From: JBOGNO01 sp050747245
Lineage (GTDB): Bacteria > Acidobacteriota > Terriglobia > Acidiferrales > UBA7541
Length of the DNA: 64,000 nt
Assembly (NCBI GenBank): GCA_050747245.1
Contig: JBOGNO010000006.1
Location: 1 to 64,000, forward strand
Reading direction: 5' to 3'
Under the pieces are notes generated by a model. It searched no databases. It worked only from the letters and a program-made list of their open reading frames with translations, and was not told the DNA's origin. A program made the translations under genes and the position numbers. This document shows, piece by piece, positions 33,100 through 42,445 of the stretch (positions within the stretch are counted from its first letter, which is position 1; each line of letters starts with the position of its first letter).

Positions 33100-35196
33100 A
33101 TGAGAGCTCAAATTGAATACATCATTCCTATGGCCAGCAGCCTATTGAGTCGAGTGATCAAGAGACGACTCTGCATCATTATGGGACGCGGCTGCTTGGG
33201 CGTGGCCGCTGCGCTGCTCGCGGCGTCGCACTCGGCTCAAGCACAAAAACAAAAGCAGGATCCTTCCTCAATGAGCATCGAGCAACTGATGCAGATTGAG
33301 GTGACTTCGGTTTCGAAGACCAATCAACCACTTGCACACTCTGCCGCGGCAATTTACGTCATCACGGATGAGGACATTCGACGTTCCGGAGCAACGAATA
33401 TTCCAGACCTGCTGCGCATGGTGCCCGGTTTGGATGTGGCGCAGATCAACGCGCACACCTGGGCGATATCCGCCCGCGGCTTCAACGGGCGCTTTTCGAA
33501 CAAGCTCCTCGTTCTGGTAGATGGGAGGACGGTTTACTCCCCGCTCTTCTCCGGAGTGTATTGGGACATGCAAGACGTGCCGCTGGAGGATATTGACCGG
33601 ATCGAAGTGATTCGGGGTCCCGGCGCCGCGCTGTGGGGAGCGAATGCCGTCAACGGGGTCATCAACATCATCATGAAAAAAGCGAAGGACACACAGGGTG
33701 GGCTTGTCAGGGCCCGTGGTGGAAGTAGCGTGCTCGGCGCCGGGACAATCCGGTACGGAGGCGAGATCGGCCCGGACGTGCACTACCGTGTGTATGGAAA
33801 ATACTTCAGAAACAATCACTTTGAACTTGCCGGGGGCGGAAGCGGATTGGATCAATGGCAGATGGAGCGCAGCGGCTTTCGTGTGGATTGGGATTCGACT
33901 TCGGGGGATTCCATTACTCTCGAAGGGGACTTCGGCGGAGGAAGTGAGAGTGAGAAGTTGCTAAAGTTCGTATCTTTCACGCCACCCTTCACACGACTGA
34001 TTACCGACCCGATTGAGGCGACGGAGGAAAACATTTTGGCCCGCTGGAATCACACTCTCTCCGGCGGTTCGAAGCTTTCCTTGCAATTGTATTTCGATCG
34101 TACGAATCGGGGTGAGGCGACTTTTGGAGAAAATCGCAACACCTATGACGCGGATCTCGAGCACAACATCTCGCTGGGGGATCGCCACAATCTAATTTGG
34201 GGACTCGGCTATCGCTGGACTTCGGACGAGATCGGAGCCAGCTTCGGAGAATCTTTCACACCGCAAGCCCGCGGAATTCAGCTTTTCAGCGCGTTCGCAC
34301 AGGACGAGATCAAGCTGGTCGAAAATCATCTGACGCTGACGCTGGGCTCGAAATTTGAGCGCAACGATTTCACGGGGTTCGAAATCCAGCCCAATGTCCG
34401 GGCGATGTGGACGGTCAATTCGCGGCATGCACTGTGGGGTTCGATTGCTCGCGCGGTGCGATCTCCGGATCGAGCTGAAGCTGACGTGCAATTCGTGCAG
34501 CAGGCAGTACCACTCGGCGGCGGAGCTGTTGGTTTTGCCACTATCTTCGGCGATCCTGATTTCCTCTCGGAAGATTTGGTGGCGTACGAAGGCGGTTACC
34601 GCGTTCAACTCTTGAAGAACTTGAGCCTGGATTTCGCAGGGTATTTCAATGGCTACACCAACCTAGAAACAACCGAACCCGGAACACCATTCATCCAACA
34701 GAATCCCGCGCCGCCGCATTTGATTCTTCCTCTGTTCTTTGACAACCGAAAGCACGGGAGTACCCATGGAGTTGAAATCAGCGGCAATTGGTATGTGACA
34801 AAGAAATGGCGGATAAGCCCCAGCTACACTTGGATCGCTGAAGACCTGAGACTCAACGCCGGCTCTTTGGCGTCTCCGCCACCGCGAAACACCGGCGACG
34901 ACCCCGGGAATCAATTCCAGGTACGCTCGCTCATCGATCTGCCAAAGCACCTGGAATTCGATAGTTCATTCCAGTATGTTAGCCGGCTTCCAGCGCAGGC
35001 CCTCTCCGGCTACACAAGGTTCGACACGCGCCTCGGCTGGCGTCCCCGTGATTCTTTCGAACTCAGCGCCGTCGTGCAAAACGCATTCAGCGCCCAGCAC
35101 GCGGAATTCACGAGGAGCGTGTTAGGCGAAGTTCCCACGCTTGTCCCTCGCAGCGCCTATTTGCAGGTCACATGGCGATTCGAAACGAAGAAATGA
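33100..35196 (+). CDS. TonB-dependent outer-membrane receptor
   Basis: 698 residues. Signal peptide within the first ~50 residues (GCLGVAAALLAASHSAQA). A plug domain follows: SIEQLMQIEVTSVSKTNQ as the TonB-box-like start, AAIYVITDEDIRRSGATNIP, LVLVDGRTVYSPLFSGVYWD, and IEVIRGPGAALWGANAVNGV. The remainder is a 22-strand beta-barrel ending ...YLQVTWRFETKK with a terminal aromatic. It imports an unknown large or scarce substrate by TonB energy. I chose the ATG after GAGGTG; a GTG three codons upstream and later ATGs are possible. A YfiR-like gene and a hybrid kinase follow on the same strand, suggesting a sensory module. Confidence 0.93.
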   Translation: MRAQIEYIIPMASSLLSRVIKRRLCIIMGRGCLGVAAALLAASHSAQAQKQKQDPSSMSIEQLMQIEVTSVSKTNQPLAHSAAAIYVITDEDIRRSGATNIPDLLRMVPGLDVAQINAHTWAISARGFNGRFSNKLLVLVDGRTVYSPLFSGVYWDMQDVPLEDIDRIEVIRGPGAALWGANAVNGVINIIMKKAKDTQGGLVRARGGSSVLGAGTIRYGGEIGPDVHYRVYGKYFRNNHFELAGGGSGLDQWQMERSGFRVDWDSTSGDSITLEGDFGGGSESEKLLKFVSFTPPFTRLITDPIEATEENILARWNHTLSGGSKLSLQLYFDRTNRGEATFGENRNTYDADLEHNISLGDRHNLIWGLGYRWTSDEIGASFGESFTPQARGIQLFSAFAQDEIKLVENHLTLTLGSKFERNDFTGFEIQPNVRAMWTVNSRHALWGSIARAVRSPDRAEADVQFVQQAVPLGGGAVGFATIFGDPDFLSEDLVAYEGGYRVQLLKNLSLDFAGYFNGYTNLETTEPGTPFIQQNPAPPHLILPLFFDNRKHGSTHGVEISGNWYVTKKWRISPSYTWIAEDLRLNAGSLASPPPRNTGDDPGNQFQVRSLIDLPKHLEFDSSFQYVSRLPAQALSGYTRFDTRLGWRPRDSFELSAVVQNAFSAQHAEFTRSVLGEVPTLVPRSAYLQVTWRFETKK

Positions 35197-35352
35197 CGCA
35201 CCGCGAAAATATTGGGATGTGATTGCGCGGCCGGCGCCGTCAACCCGGATCGAGATTTTGCGGCCGCTCCAGTTAGTAGGATTCCGCAGTTGAGAATGAA
35301 TTTCGAGCCAAGCGGGCAGGCGAGAGACGTGAGCGGAACGTGTGCCAGGAAA

Positions 35353-35916
35353 ATGGGACTGTGGCCGGCGATGATTGCTGTCTTGCTCGCCTGCACGATT
35401 TTCCCCGTCAGCTCCGGCGCGCAGTCCGAAGACGTTTCCGAGTACCAGGTTAAGGCGGCATTCCTGTATAACTTCGCGAAATTCGTTGACTGGCCGTCGG
35501 ACGCTTTTGTGAGCGACACGGCTCCCATCAATCTGTGCGTGATTGGACAAGACCCGTTTGGCGATGCGCTGGATGACGCAGTTCGCGACAAATCCATTGG
35601 CAGGCACAAGTTGGTGATTCGCCGGACCAAAAAGCTCGACGATGAGAAGGCATGCCAGATTATTTTCCTGAGCGATTCGGAAAGCAAGCGGCTTCCCGAA
35701 GTTCTCCGCTCGGTGAGCGGCGCGAGCACGCTGCTGGTTGGCGAAAGGCAGGCATTTGCCGAGCAAGGCGGCGTGATCGCATTCCTTCTGGAGGACAACA
35801 AGGTGCGATTCGCGATCAATGTAGATGCCGCAGAGCGAGCGCGGCTGAAAATCAGCTCCAAACTCCTAGCGCTGGCCACGATTGTTCACGATCCGGCGCC
35901 GGGGAAGAGAAACTAA
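35353..35916 (+). CDS. YfiR-like periplasmic protein (DUF4154)
   Basis: 187 residues with a signal peptide (residues 1-25) after an AGGAAA ribosome site; longer in-frame starts lack the signal context. The DUF4154 domain is clear: YQVKAAFLYNFAKFVDWPSD, INLCVIGQDPFGDALDDAV, CQIIFLSDSESKRLPEVL and GVIAFLLEDNKVRFAINVDA. YfiR of Pseudomonas represses the diguanylate cyclase YfiN from the periplasm. Here a hybrid kinase gene starts two bases after the stop, so this protein probably controls that kinase instead. It lies 156 bases after the TonB receptor. Confidence 0.92.
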   Translation: MGLWPAMIAVLLACTIFPVSSGAQSEDVSEYQVKAAFLYNFAKFVDWPSDAFVSDTAPINLCVIGQDPFGDALDDAVRDKSIGRHKLVIRRTKKLDDEKACQIIFLSDSESKRLPEVLRSVSGASTLLVGERQAFAEQGGVIAFLLEDNKVRFAINVDAAERARLKISSKLLALATIVHDPAPGKRN

Positions 35917-35917
35917 A

Positions 35918-38647
35918 ATGCGGGGATTTCGAAACACCTCCATCCGGACGAAGCTCCAGGCCATCGTAATGCTGACCTGTGGCGCAGCCTTGCTTTTGGC
36001 GGCCTTCATTTTTACCGGCTATGATCGGCTGACATTTCTGCAGTCGGATACACAGGACCTCTCCACGACGGCGAAAATGATCGGGGAGAACAGCACGGCG
36101 GCGCTTACATTTGGCGACGCCGATTCGGCCCGCGAGATTCTCACAGCGCTTCACGCGAAGGGCCACGTGGTCTTCGCCGCCATCTACGGGAAGAACGGGG
36201 AAGTATTTGCCAAGTACAGCCGGGACCCAGCCCAAGCGGATTTTTCACCGCCCGCACCCGGGCCGGATGGCTCTGCGGTGGCCGGCGAACACAAAATCCT
36301 GTTTCAGAAAATTATTCTCAAAGACGATCCCATCGGCACCATTTATATCGAAGAGGATCTCGGAGAGTTGCATTCACGCCTAGTCCGATTCCTTGAGATC
36401 GTCCTCTTGGCCTTGTTCCTTTCCCTGACCACAGCTTTTTTCTTTTCTTCGAGCCTTCAGAAGGTGATTTCGACGCCGATTCGCGAGCTCGCCGAGACAG
36501 CGTCGTCTGTTTCCGTGCACGAGAATTATTCGATTCGAGCCGTAAAGAAGAATGATGATGAGATCGGGTTTCTCTTCGACCAGTTTAACGGGATGCTCGA
36601 CCGCATTCAGCAACGGGATGTGGCGCTGCAAGAGGCGCACGACCAGCTTGAAACCAGGGTTGCGGAGCGCACTGCATTTCTCAATGCACTGATTGACACC
36701 AGCCCCCTAGCCATCGTCGTTTTGAATCCAGCGAGTGAGGTGCAGCTGTGCAATCCAGCATTCGAAAGGCTATTCCAATACTCGCGCGCAGAGGCCATTG
36801 GGCTCTCCCTGGAGAAACTGATAGCGGACGAGGAGTTGGCCTCGGAAATGCAAACTGCCCATAGCACCATGGCCGAGGACGAAACAGTCATCCTTGTCAC
36901 GCGCCGGCGTCGTAAGGACCAAACCGTAGTGGATGTGGAACTTCACGCCGTGCCCCTAATCGTCAACGGCAGAGTCGCGGGCAGCTTCACAATCTATCAG
37001 GACGTGTCCATTCGCAAGCGCACGGAAGCAGAAATGCGGCGCGCCAAGGAAGCCGCCGAAGCCGCCAGCAAGGCGAAGAGCGAGTTCCTGGCAAACATGA
37101 GCCACGAAATCCGCACGCCGATGAATGGAATCATGGGTATGACGGAACTGGTGTTGGATTCGAAACTCGATTCCGATCAGCGCGATTACCTGAACATGGT
37201 GAAGTCATCGGCAGAGTCCCTTCTTTCGTTGATCAACGACATCTTGGATTATTCAAAGATTGAAGCCGGAAAACTGGAGTTCGAGGCCATCGGCTTCAAT
37301 CTCGGCGAGTGTCTAGGCGATACGATGAAATCGCTCAGTTTCCGCGCGCACGAGAAGGGGCTGGAACTCGCCTATTACCTCCAACCGGATGTTCCCGAAG
37401 CGCTCGTCGGCGATCCTGGCCGGCTACGCCAAGTGATGGTCAATTTGGTTGGGAACGCCATCAAGTTCACGGCCAAGGGTGAAGTGGTCGTTTATGGCCA
37501 AGTAGAGTCGAAGACCGAAGCCGACGCCCTGCTGCACTTTACGATCACAGACACGGGCATAGGTATCCCGCAGGAAAAGCAAGCTGCCATCTTCGAGGCG
37601 TTCACGCAAGTGGACGGCTCGATGAGTCGCACATACGGAGGCACGGGTTTAGGCTTGACCATTTCCTCGCGATTGGTAGATCTGATGCGAGGGAAGATTT
37701 GGGTCGAGAGCGAAGTCGGAAAGGGCAGTCGCTTCCACTTCACGGCCCGCGTAGGAATACAAAAACCGCCGGCGCGATTCGTAGTTCCCAAGGACTCGGC
37801 TGTGTTGCGCGACATGCGGGTGCTGGTAGTTGACGACAACGCCACGAACCGCCATATCCTGCTGAAGATGCTCGAGAGCTGGAGGACGCAACCTACGGGC
37901 GTGGGGAGCGGAGCTGATGCACTCCGGACGCTCCACGAAGCGCAAAGCCTGGGTGGGACATTCCCGCTCATTTTGCTGGACGCCCAGATGCCGGAAATGG
38001 ATGGCTTTGCTTTGGCGGATTCCATCAAACGGAACCCGGAATGGAAAACCGCGACCATCATGATGCTCAGTTCGGCTGGGCAGCGCGGAGACGCAAGTCG
38101 CTGCCGAGAGTTGGGTGTTGCCGCCTATCTGACCAAGCCGATCCGGCGAGCGGAACTATTGGATGCGATCCTCACTGCCCTGAGAACCAGCACGGCGGAG
38201 GGCGCGCAAGCCCCCGTCCTGGTCACGCGCCACTGGCTGCGGGAGAATAGCTGCCAACTTCGCATCCTTCTTGTCGAGGACAACAAGGTAAACCAGGTGC
38301 TCGCACTTCGGTTGCTGGAGCGGCAGGGCCATTCCGTGACCTTGGCCGGGAACGGCAAAGAAGCACTGGCAACCTTGGAAAAGCAATCGTTTGATTTGGC
38401 GCTTATGGATGTTCAGATGCCGGAGATGGATGGGTTCGAGGCCACAGCCATCATCCGCGAGAAAGAAAGATTATCTGGAGCCCATTTGCCCATCATCGCC
38501 ATGACCGCCCATGCCATGGTCGGCGACCGAGAACGGTGTTTGAAAGCTGGAATGGACGACTACATCACCAAGCCTATCCACGCCCAGAATCTGATGGAAT
38601 TGCTGAAGCGTATTTCTCCCACAAGTGAAAAGGAGAAAGTGCTCTAG
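35918..38647 (+). CDS. Hybrid sensor histidine kinase with two receiver domains
   Basis: 909 residues, BarA-like. Two transmembrane helices (residues ~15-32 and ~150-175) flank a periplasmic sensor. Then come HAMP (~180-235), a PAS domain (~250-370), and the HisKA H-box NMSHEIRTPMNGIMGM with phospho-acceptor His396. The HATPase domain has N, G1 and G2 boxes (NLVGNAIKFT, DTGIGIP, GGTGLGLTI). Two receivers have phospho-Asp688 (LLDAQMPEMDG) and Asp831 (LMDVQMPEMDG). No Hpt domain is present, so a separate phosphotransfer protein is needed. It starts two bases after the YfiR-like gene, and the sensor half resembles the CHASE8 type paired with YfiR. Confidence 0.93.
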   Translation: MRGFRNTSIRTKLQAIVMLTCGAALLLAAFIFTGYDRLTFLQSDTQDLSTTAKMIGENSTAALTFGDADSAREILTALHAKGHVVFAAIYGKNGEVFAKYSRDPAQADFSPPAPGPDGSAVAGEHKILFQKIILKDDPIGTIYIEEDLGELHSRLVRFLEIVLLALFLSLTTAFFFSSSLQKVISTPIRELAETASSVSVHENYSIRAVKKNDDEIGFLFDQFNGMLDRIQQRDVALQEAHDQLETRVAERTAFLNALIDTSPLAIVVLNPASEVQLCNPAFERLFQYSRAEAIGLSLEKLIADEELASEMQTAHSTMAEDETVILVTRRRRKDQTVVDVELHAVPLIVNGRVAGSFTIYQDVSIRKRTEAEMRRAKEAAEAASKAKSEFLANMSHEIRTPMNGIMGMTELVLDSKLDSDQRDYLNMVKSSAESLLSLINDILDYSKIEAGKLEFEAIGFNLGECLGDTMKSLSFRAHEKGLELAYYLQPDVPEALVGDPGRLRQVMVNLVGNAIKFTAKGEVVVYGQVESKTEADALLHFTITDTGIGIPQEKQAAIFEAFTQVDGSMSRTYGGTGLGLTISSRLVDLMRGKIWVESEVGKGSRFHFTARVGIQKPPARFVVPKDSAVLRDMRVLVVDDNATNRHILLKMLESWRTQPTGVGSGADALRTLHEAQSLGGTFPLILLDAQMPEMDGFALADSIKRNPEWKTATIMMLSSAGQRGDASRCRELGVAAYLTKPIRRAELLDAILTALRTSTAEGAQAPVLVTRHWLRENSCQLRILLVEDNKVNQVLALRLLERQGHSVTLAGNGKEALATLEKQSFDLALMDVQMPEMDGFEATAIIREKERLSGAHLPIIAMTAHAMVGDRERCLKAGMDDYITKPIHAQNLMELLKRISPTSEKEKVL

Positions 38648-38704
38648 CGATGCGGCTGCACGCGTGAGTATCGAAGCAGAGGATTCCTGCAGATTCAGAT
38701 GAAG

Positions 38705-38782
38705 TGGCGGGGCCGACGGGACTCGAACCCGCGACCTCCTGCGTGACAGGCAGGCGTTCTAAACCGACTGAACTACGGCCCC
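38705..38782 (-). tRNA. tRNA-Asp(GTC)
   Basis: Full cloverleaf on the minus strand: acceptor GGGGCCG/CGGCCCC, anticodon stem CCTGC/GCAGG with loop CTGTCAC (anticodon GTC), T-arm with GGTTCGAGTC, discriminator G as expected for Asp, and an encoded CCA. The D-loop is one base longer than usual. Confidence 0.97.
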
Positions 38783-38810
38783 GCGAATTAAAGCTTGCAG
38801 CTAAACTCTG

Positions 38811-38886
38811 TGGTGGGCGGTCACAGACTTGAACTGTGGACCTTCCCGGTGTAAGCGGGATGCTCTAACCACTGAGCTAACCGCCC
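38811..38886 (-). tRNA. tRNA-Val(TAC)
   Basis: Acceptor GGGCGGT/ACCGCCC, D-arm AGCTCAGTGGTTAGAGC, anticodon stem TCCCG/CGGGA with loop CTTACAC (anticodon TAC), T-loop GTTCAAGTC, discriminator A and encoded CCA. 28 bases upstream of tRNA-Asp on the same strand, so co-transcribed. Confidence 0.97.
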
Positions 38887-38996
38887 CAAACCATCGTAAC
38901 GGAAGCGAGAAAGGGCGTCAACGGCGTTGCCTTGACACTTCCGTTCGCGCGCCATTAGACTGAAGTGTTTTAAGATGCGCCGGAGAATAATCAGGG

Positions 38997-39278
38997 ATGC
39001 TGCTGCAACGGGATTTCGTTGGCTACATGGCGAAGGAAGTGGTCAAGCGCCTCGTGGAAGGGCAGATGGTGGAGACGAAAGCCGTGGAAGCCGTTACGCA
39101 GCGCTTGCGGCAGGGGATGGCCGAGGAGCTTTCCATCGAGGACCGCCTCAACGAAGAGGTACGCGAGATTCTGGCGCGGTACTCGGATGAGATGCAGCGC
39201 ACCGGCGTTTCCTACCAGGAGATGTACAAGAAGGTGAAAGGGCAATTGGCACGCGAAAGAAAATTGATACTCCGCTGA
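38997..39278 (+). CDS. DUF507 family protein, first of a tandem pair
   Basis: 93 residues, all helical and highly charged (MAKEVVKRLVEGQMVETKAV, DRLNEEVREILARYSDEM). DUF507 proteins are small and uncharacterised, present in Acidobacteriota, Deltaproteobacteria and Aquificae, usually as adjacent paralogues, as here. The next gene starts 39 bases downstream. No catalytic residues stand out; a helical hetero-oligomer with its neighbour is plausible. Confidence 0.85.
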   Translation: MLLQRDFVGYMAKEVVKRLVEGQMVETKAVEAVTQRLRQGMAEELSIEDRLNEEVREILARYSDEMQRTGVSYQEMYKKVKGQLARERKLILR

Positions 39279-39317
39279 CATCCGGACCGACGCGGAATCG
39301 AGGATTGACTCCATCGA

Positions 39318-39614
39318 ATGAGACTGAGCCGGGAAAAAACTGTGCGCCTCTCGCACCGCATGATTGAGACGCTGGTAGCGAGCGAGGACGTGGAATTCGT
39401 CGAAGACCGCGAGACCATCCGCCAAGAAATGGTGAAGATTTTGACGGATCTGTTGAAAGTGGAAGAACAGGTGGACAACGACGCGAGACAGAAGATCGCT
39501 TCGCAGAAGAAAGAGATTCTGGAAGGCAGCGAGGAGTGGGACCTCCTCTACCGGAAATATTACAACGAAGGACTGCGACGCATGGGTGTGGTGGAAGCCT
39601 CGGAACGCCGGTAG
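39318..39614 (+). CDS. DUF507 family protein, second of a tandem pair
   Basis: 98 residues, paralogous to the preceding gene: the opening MRLSREKTVRLSHRMIETL, the middle DRETIRQEMVKILTDLLKVE and the end EWDLLYRKYYNEGLRRMGV follow the DUF507 pattern. The two differ enough to form a heteromer. A likely terminator lies 53 bases after its stop. Function unknown. Confidence 0.87.
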   Translation: MRLSREKTVRLSHRMIETLVASEDVEFVEDRETIRQEMVKILTDLLKVEEQVDNDARQKIASQKKEILEGSEEWDLLYRKYYNEGLRRMGVVEASERR

Positions 39615-39666
39615 TTCTGGGCGATTCTTAGACGAGAATTAATTCCCGAACATGAAATGGGGCCAA

Positions 39667-39696
39667 GGCGATCCGCAGGCTCGCCCTGTTTGTTTT
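39667..39696 (+). terminator. Probable terminator after the DUF507 pair
   Basis: Stem GGCGA/TCGCC with a nine-base loop and then CTGTTTGTTTT. The stem is short (5 bp), so termination may be partial. Confidence 0.4.
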
Positions 39697-39712
39697 GGAT
39701 TCGTTCAGTAAA

Positions 39713-40813
39713 TTACGGCCGGCGCTTCAAGACGGGCCGGTCGCTGTTATCGTCGCCGCTGCTCTGAGTACCGCCGGTCTTGTTGGGATCGGCTTCGGTC
39801 TTCTTCCGCAGAGTGGGCTTGCCCGGGCCCTTAGTTTCCTGAGCCTTTTGACCTGCCTCGATCATCGCCAGGCGGTGCTTCACGCTATCAAACTCTGAAG
39901 TGGTGACGATGTATTCCTCGCGAGGCGGGAGGATTTCAGCAATTTCCTTCTGCGCCGCCGCGACGCGATCGGGAGTGGGAGGATGCGTGGCGAAGACCTT
40001 CGGAATGGTTCCCGGACGCTTGCGATCCTCCGCCTCGATCTTTTCAAAAAACGTCACAAACGCGTTGGGGTCGTATCCCGCTTTGTACATGTACTGGAGC
40101 CCAAGATAATCGGCCTCGCGCTCCACGTCGCGGGAAAATTTCAAGTAGGTCAGAGGAATCAGGAAGTTCATGCCCTGGTATATGGCATATCCCGTCCAAG
40201 TGTAGGGGATGAAAATCATGGCGGGGATGCTCGCGAGGTTAATGATCTCGCCTTTGGTTGCATTGCGTGTGCCGTGGCGAGCGCACACATGCGCGGTCTC
40301 ATGCGCCATGGCGCCGGCCAGTTCCGCTTCCTCATCAGCGTGCAGGATCAGGCCGCTGTTCACGTAAAAGAAACCACCGGGGAGAGCGAAGGCGTTCACG
40401 ACATCGGAGTCAATGACCTTGATGGTGAAGGGAACCTGACAATCGGAATTGCGGACAATATTCTGTCCCACGCGGTTCACGTATTCGTTGACCACCGGAT
40501 CCTGGATGAACTTGGCCTCGCGATCCACTTCCGAGGCGAGTTGCTTACCGAGGGCGATCTCCCTCTCGAGAGAATAGAAATCGGGGCCATGGCCGACTTT
40601 GCGGTTGCCGATGGCGCTGACGTCGGACTCGTTTCCTTTTCCGTTGCCCGGTGTGTCCGGGCTCTGCGTCTGCTGCTGGGACGACTGGGTTGATTGCTGA
40701 GTCGACTGCTGGCTCGATTGCTGCTGGGACTGTTGCTGTGCCGCCAACCCGGGGGGCAGAACGAGGACCGTTGACAACAGGGCCGCTCCAATTCGCATTG
40801 TCCAAGGATTCAT
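39713..40813 (-). CDS. M48-family zinc metalloprotease, exported
   Basis: 366 residues. Signal peptide (residues 4-25) followed by a striking Gln/Ser/Thr-rich low-complexity stretch (residues ~26-52, repeats of QQS and QST). The protease core has HETAH (H171, E172, H175) in AGAMAHETAHVCARHGTRNA, and the third ligand Glu in SRDVEREADYLGLQYMYKAG. Similar to BepA/LoiP-type periplasmic M48 proteases that police outer-membrane proteins. The chosen ATG follows GGAGG; an upstream ATG would add six residues. A Lys/Pro/Thr-rich C-terminal tail is probably disordered. Confidence 0.92.
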   Translation of the reverse strand: MNPWTMRIGAALLSTVLVLPPGLAAQQQSQQQSSQQSTQQSTQSSQQQTQSPDTPGNGKGNESDVSAIGNRKVGHGPDFYSLEREIALGKQLASEVDREAKFIQDPVVNEYVNRVGQNIVRNSDCQVPFTIKVIDSDVVNAFALPGGFFYVNSGLILHADEEAELAGAMAHETAHVCARHGTRNATKGEIINLASIPAMIFIPYTWTGYAIYQGMNFLIPLTYLKFSRDVEREADYLGLQYMYKAGYDPNAFVTFFEKIEAEDRKRPGTIPKVFATHPPTPDRVAAAQKEIAEILPPREEYIVTTSEFDSVKHRLAMIEAGQKAQETKGPGKPTLRKKTEADPNKTGGTQSSGDDNSDRPVLKRRP

Positions 40814-40974
40814 CGGCGCTTCCTCCGCCAAGCCTCGCAGGAGTATACACCCCCTTCAGGCGGGCTTTCGTCAATTCGTTGGATGAGGTGTCGGCAAGAA
40901 TAGTTTCCTTTCCGAGAGCGGAGATTGCAGGACCGCGAGCAAAGTTGACGCATGCTGGGAAAGCGTCTAGAGTC

Positions 40975-41205
40975 ATGCAGATGACGGCGCCAGCCAAGAT
41001 TCAGCTCGGACAAGTGTGGAAAAAAGACAGCACGCCCGACTCCTACCTAGTGACGAAAATTTACACTGAGGCGCTCGCAACCATAGTGCTCCTGCGCAAG
41101 GCAGGAGCGGAGGACGAGCCTCCGCTGCGAGTTCGCGTGGTCCGCGACGGTAACGCACAAGCGCTTCCCGGATTTACGTTTGCGCAGGAGAGTGGAGAAT
41201 TCTAG
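40975..41205 (+). CDS. Small cytosolic protein of unknown function
   Basis: 76 residues (MQMTAPAKIQLGQVWKKDST, then SYLVTKIYTEALATIVLLRK). One beta-rich domain, predicted soluble, no signal. The pattern (GQVWxxxxxxxSYLVTKI) resembles small acidobacterial hypothetical proteins with an SH3-like barrel, but I cannot name a family. A second ATG lies two codons in. No clear RBS. It diverges from the M48 protease gene. Confidence 0.55.
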   Translation: MQMTAPAKIQLGQVWKKDSTPDSYLVTKIYTEALATIVLLRKAGAEDEPPLRVRVVRDGNAQALPGFTFAQESGEF

Positions 41206-41244
41206 AGGAGCGCTTCCTGGACCGAATCCGGGACGATCTCCATG

Positions 41245-41961
41245 CTAGATGGAGCGCACCGGCAATTTCACGACATCGGCGACTTGGATGATTTCCTTAG
41301 TAACAAACCCTTCCGCGTAGCGCACCCCGATCATGCGCCCATATGACCTGGCGAGGAGGCTCATCCTCTCCTCAAGTTCGTCGAGCGGCAGGTGCACTTT
41401 GCCGCGGCGCTCTCCGGGCTTTGGGTTGAACTGGGATTGATAGGCGAGAATCGCGCGGCGCCGCCGTTCGTATTGCGGCGTGATATCCACTGCAAGTGTG
41501 GGACGGACGTCGGCGTAACTCGCGGCGTAGAGGAGTTTGAACGGACGGAAGGCCTGGCCAGCAATCGGCAACTGCTTCAGCCCAGCCAGGAAACAACCTT
41601 CGTAAGCAAGGCGCGCCGCATTGTAATGGTCGGGGTGGCGGCCTTCCCAGTAAGGAAGGATAACCGTGTGCGGCTGCCAGGCGCGAATCTTGCGCGCCAG
41701 CGCCAGCTTATTTTCCGCACTCGCCTCGACGTCGGCATCCGGCAATCCCAGATTTTCGCGGAGGGATACGCCCAGTATGCGCGCGGCTTTGGCAGCTTCG
41801 CGCATTCGGATTTCCGGAGTGCCTCGGGTGCCCATCTCTCCACGCGTCAGGTCGAGAATCCCTACGCGGTAGCCCAACCGCGACATTTTCAGCAGGGTAC
41901 CACCGGAGGTGAGCTCCGCGTCGTCGGGATGCGCAGCAATCGCCAGCAAATCGAGCTTCAT
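41245..41961 (-). CDS. bshB1: PIG-L family N-deacetylase, BshB1 type
   Basis: 238-residue zinc deacetylase. The metal-binding AAHPDDAELTSGGTLL opens the protein and GRHPDHYNAARLAYEGCF is the second ligand region. The spacing and the sequence LDLTRGEMGTRGTPEIRMRE match bacillithiol-synthesis enzyme BshB1, which removes acetate from GlcNAc-malate. Other bacillithiol genes (bshA, bshC) are not in the window, so the pathway assignment is by similarity only. A general LmbE-type deacetylase is the alternative. Confidence 0.88.
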   Translation of the reverse strand: MKLDLLAIAAHPDDAELTSGGTLLKMSRLGYRVGILDLTRGEMGTRGTPEIRMREAAKAARILGVSLRENLGLPDADVEASAENKLALARKIRAWQPHTVILPYWEGRHPDHYNAARLAYEGCFLAGLKQLPIAGQAFRPFKLLYAASYADVRPTLAVDITPQYERRRRAILAYQSQFNPKPGERRGKVHLPLDELEERMSLLARSYGRMIGVRYAEGFVTKEIIQVADVVKLPVRSI

Positions 41962-42054
41962 GTTTCCTCCGATTCGTGAGCCCGTATTATGGCTCAGAAG
42001 CAGGGAATTGAGCGACGACTTGCTGGCGACACAGTGAGGGGTTTGCAGCTACCG

Positions 42055-42297
42055 CTACTTCTTGATGAGCCGGACTATGGCGACGAGAATGATTGCGCCG
42101 GCGATAGCCACTAGAATTGTGTAGACCAGACCCCCTCCAGCAAACCCGAGCCGCGTCATGATCCATCCGCCGAGGAGCGCGCCGAGGATTCCCAGGATGA
42201 TGTCCATGATCACGCCATATCCGCTGCCCTTCATAATTTTGCCGGTGACCCATCCGGCGACCAGTCCAACGAGCGCCCACCACAATAGGTTCATCAT
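42055..42297 (-). CDS. GlsB/YeaQ/YmgE family small membrane protein
   Basis: 80 residues, three transmembrane helices. Gly-rich motifs of the transglycosylase-associated family are present: WWALVGLVAGWVTGKIM, GYGVIMDIILGILGALLGGW and AIAGAIILVAIVRLIKK. These are stress-induced inner-membrane proteins of unclear function. A strong AAGGAGG precedes the chosen ATG; another ATG is adjacent. Confidence 0.9.
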   Translation of the reverse strand: MMNLLWWALVGLVAGWVTGKIMKGSGYGVIMDIILGILGALLGGWIMTRLGFAGGGLVYTILVAIAGAIILVAIVRLIKK

Positions 42298-42445
42298 AAG
42301 ATCCTCCTTGAGGTGCACCTAGGGAAGCTGACCTGGGCTTCTATACCACCTTCGATGATGAGTCGCAATCACTCTGGATTGCGCTGAACCCTGCGCTTTG
42401 AAACGGCCGCCGGGTGTGGTAGGCTCCCGGCCCGGAGGTGTTTCG

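Noticed and set aside
33332..33855. Open frames within the TonB receptor plug region
   Set aside because: Shadows of a strongly conserved plug domain.
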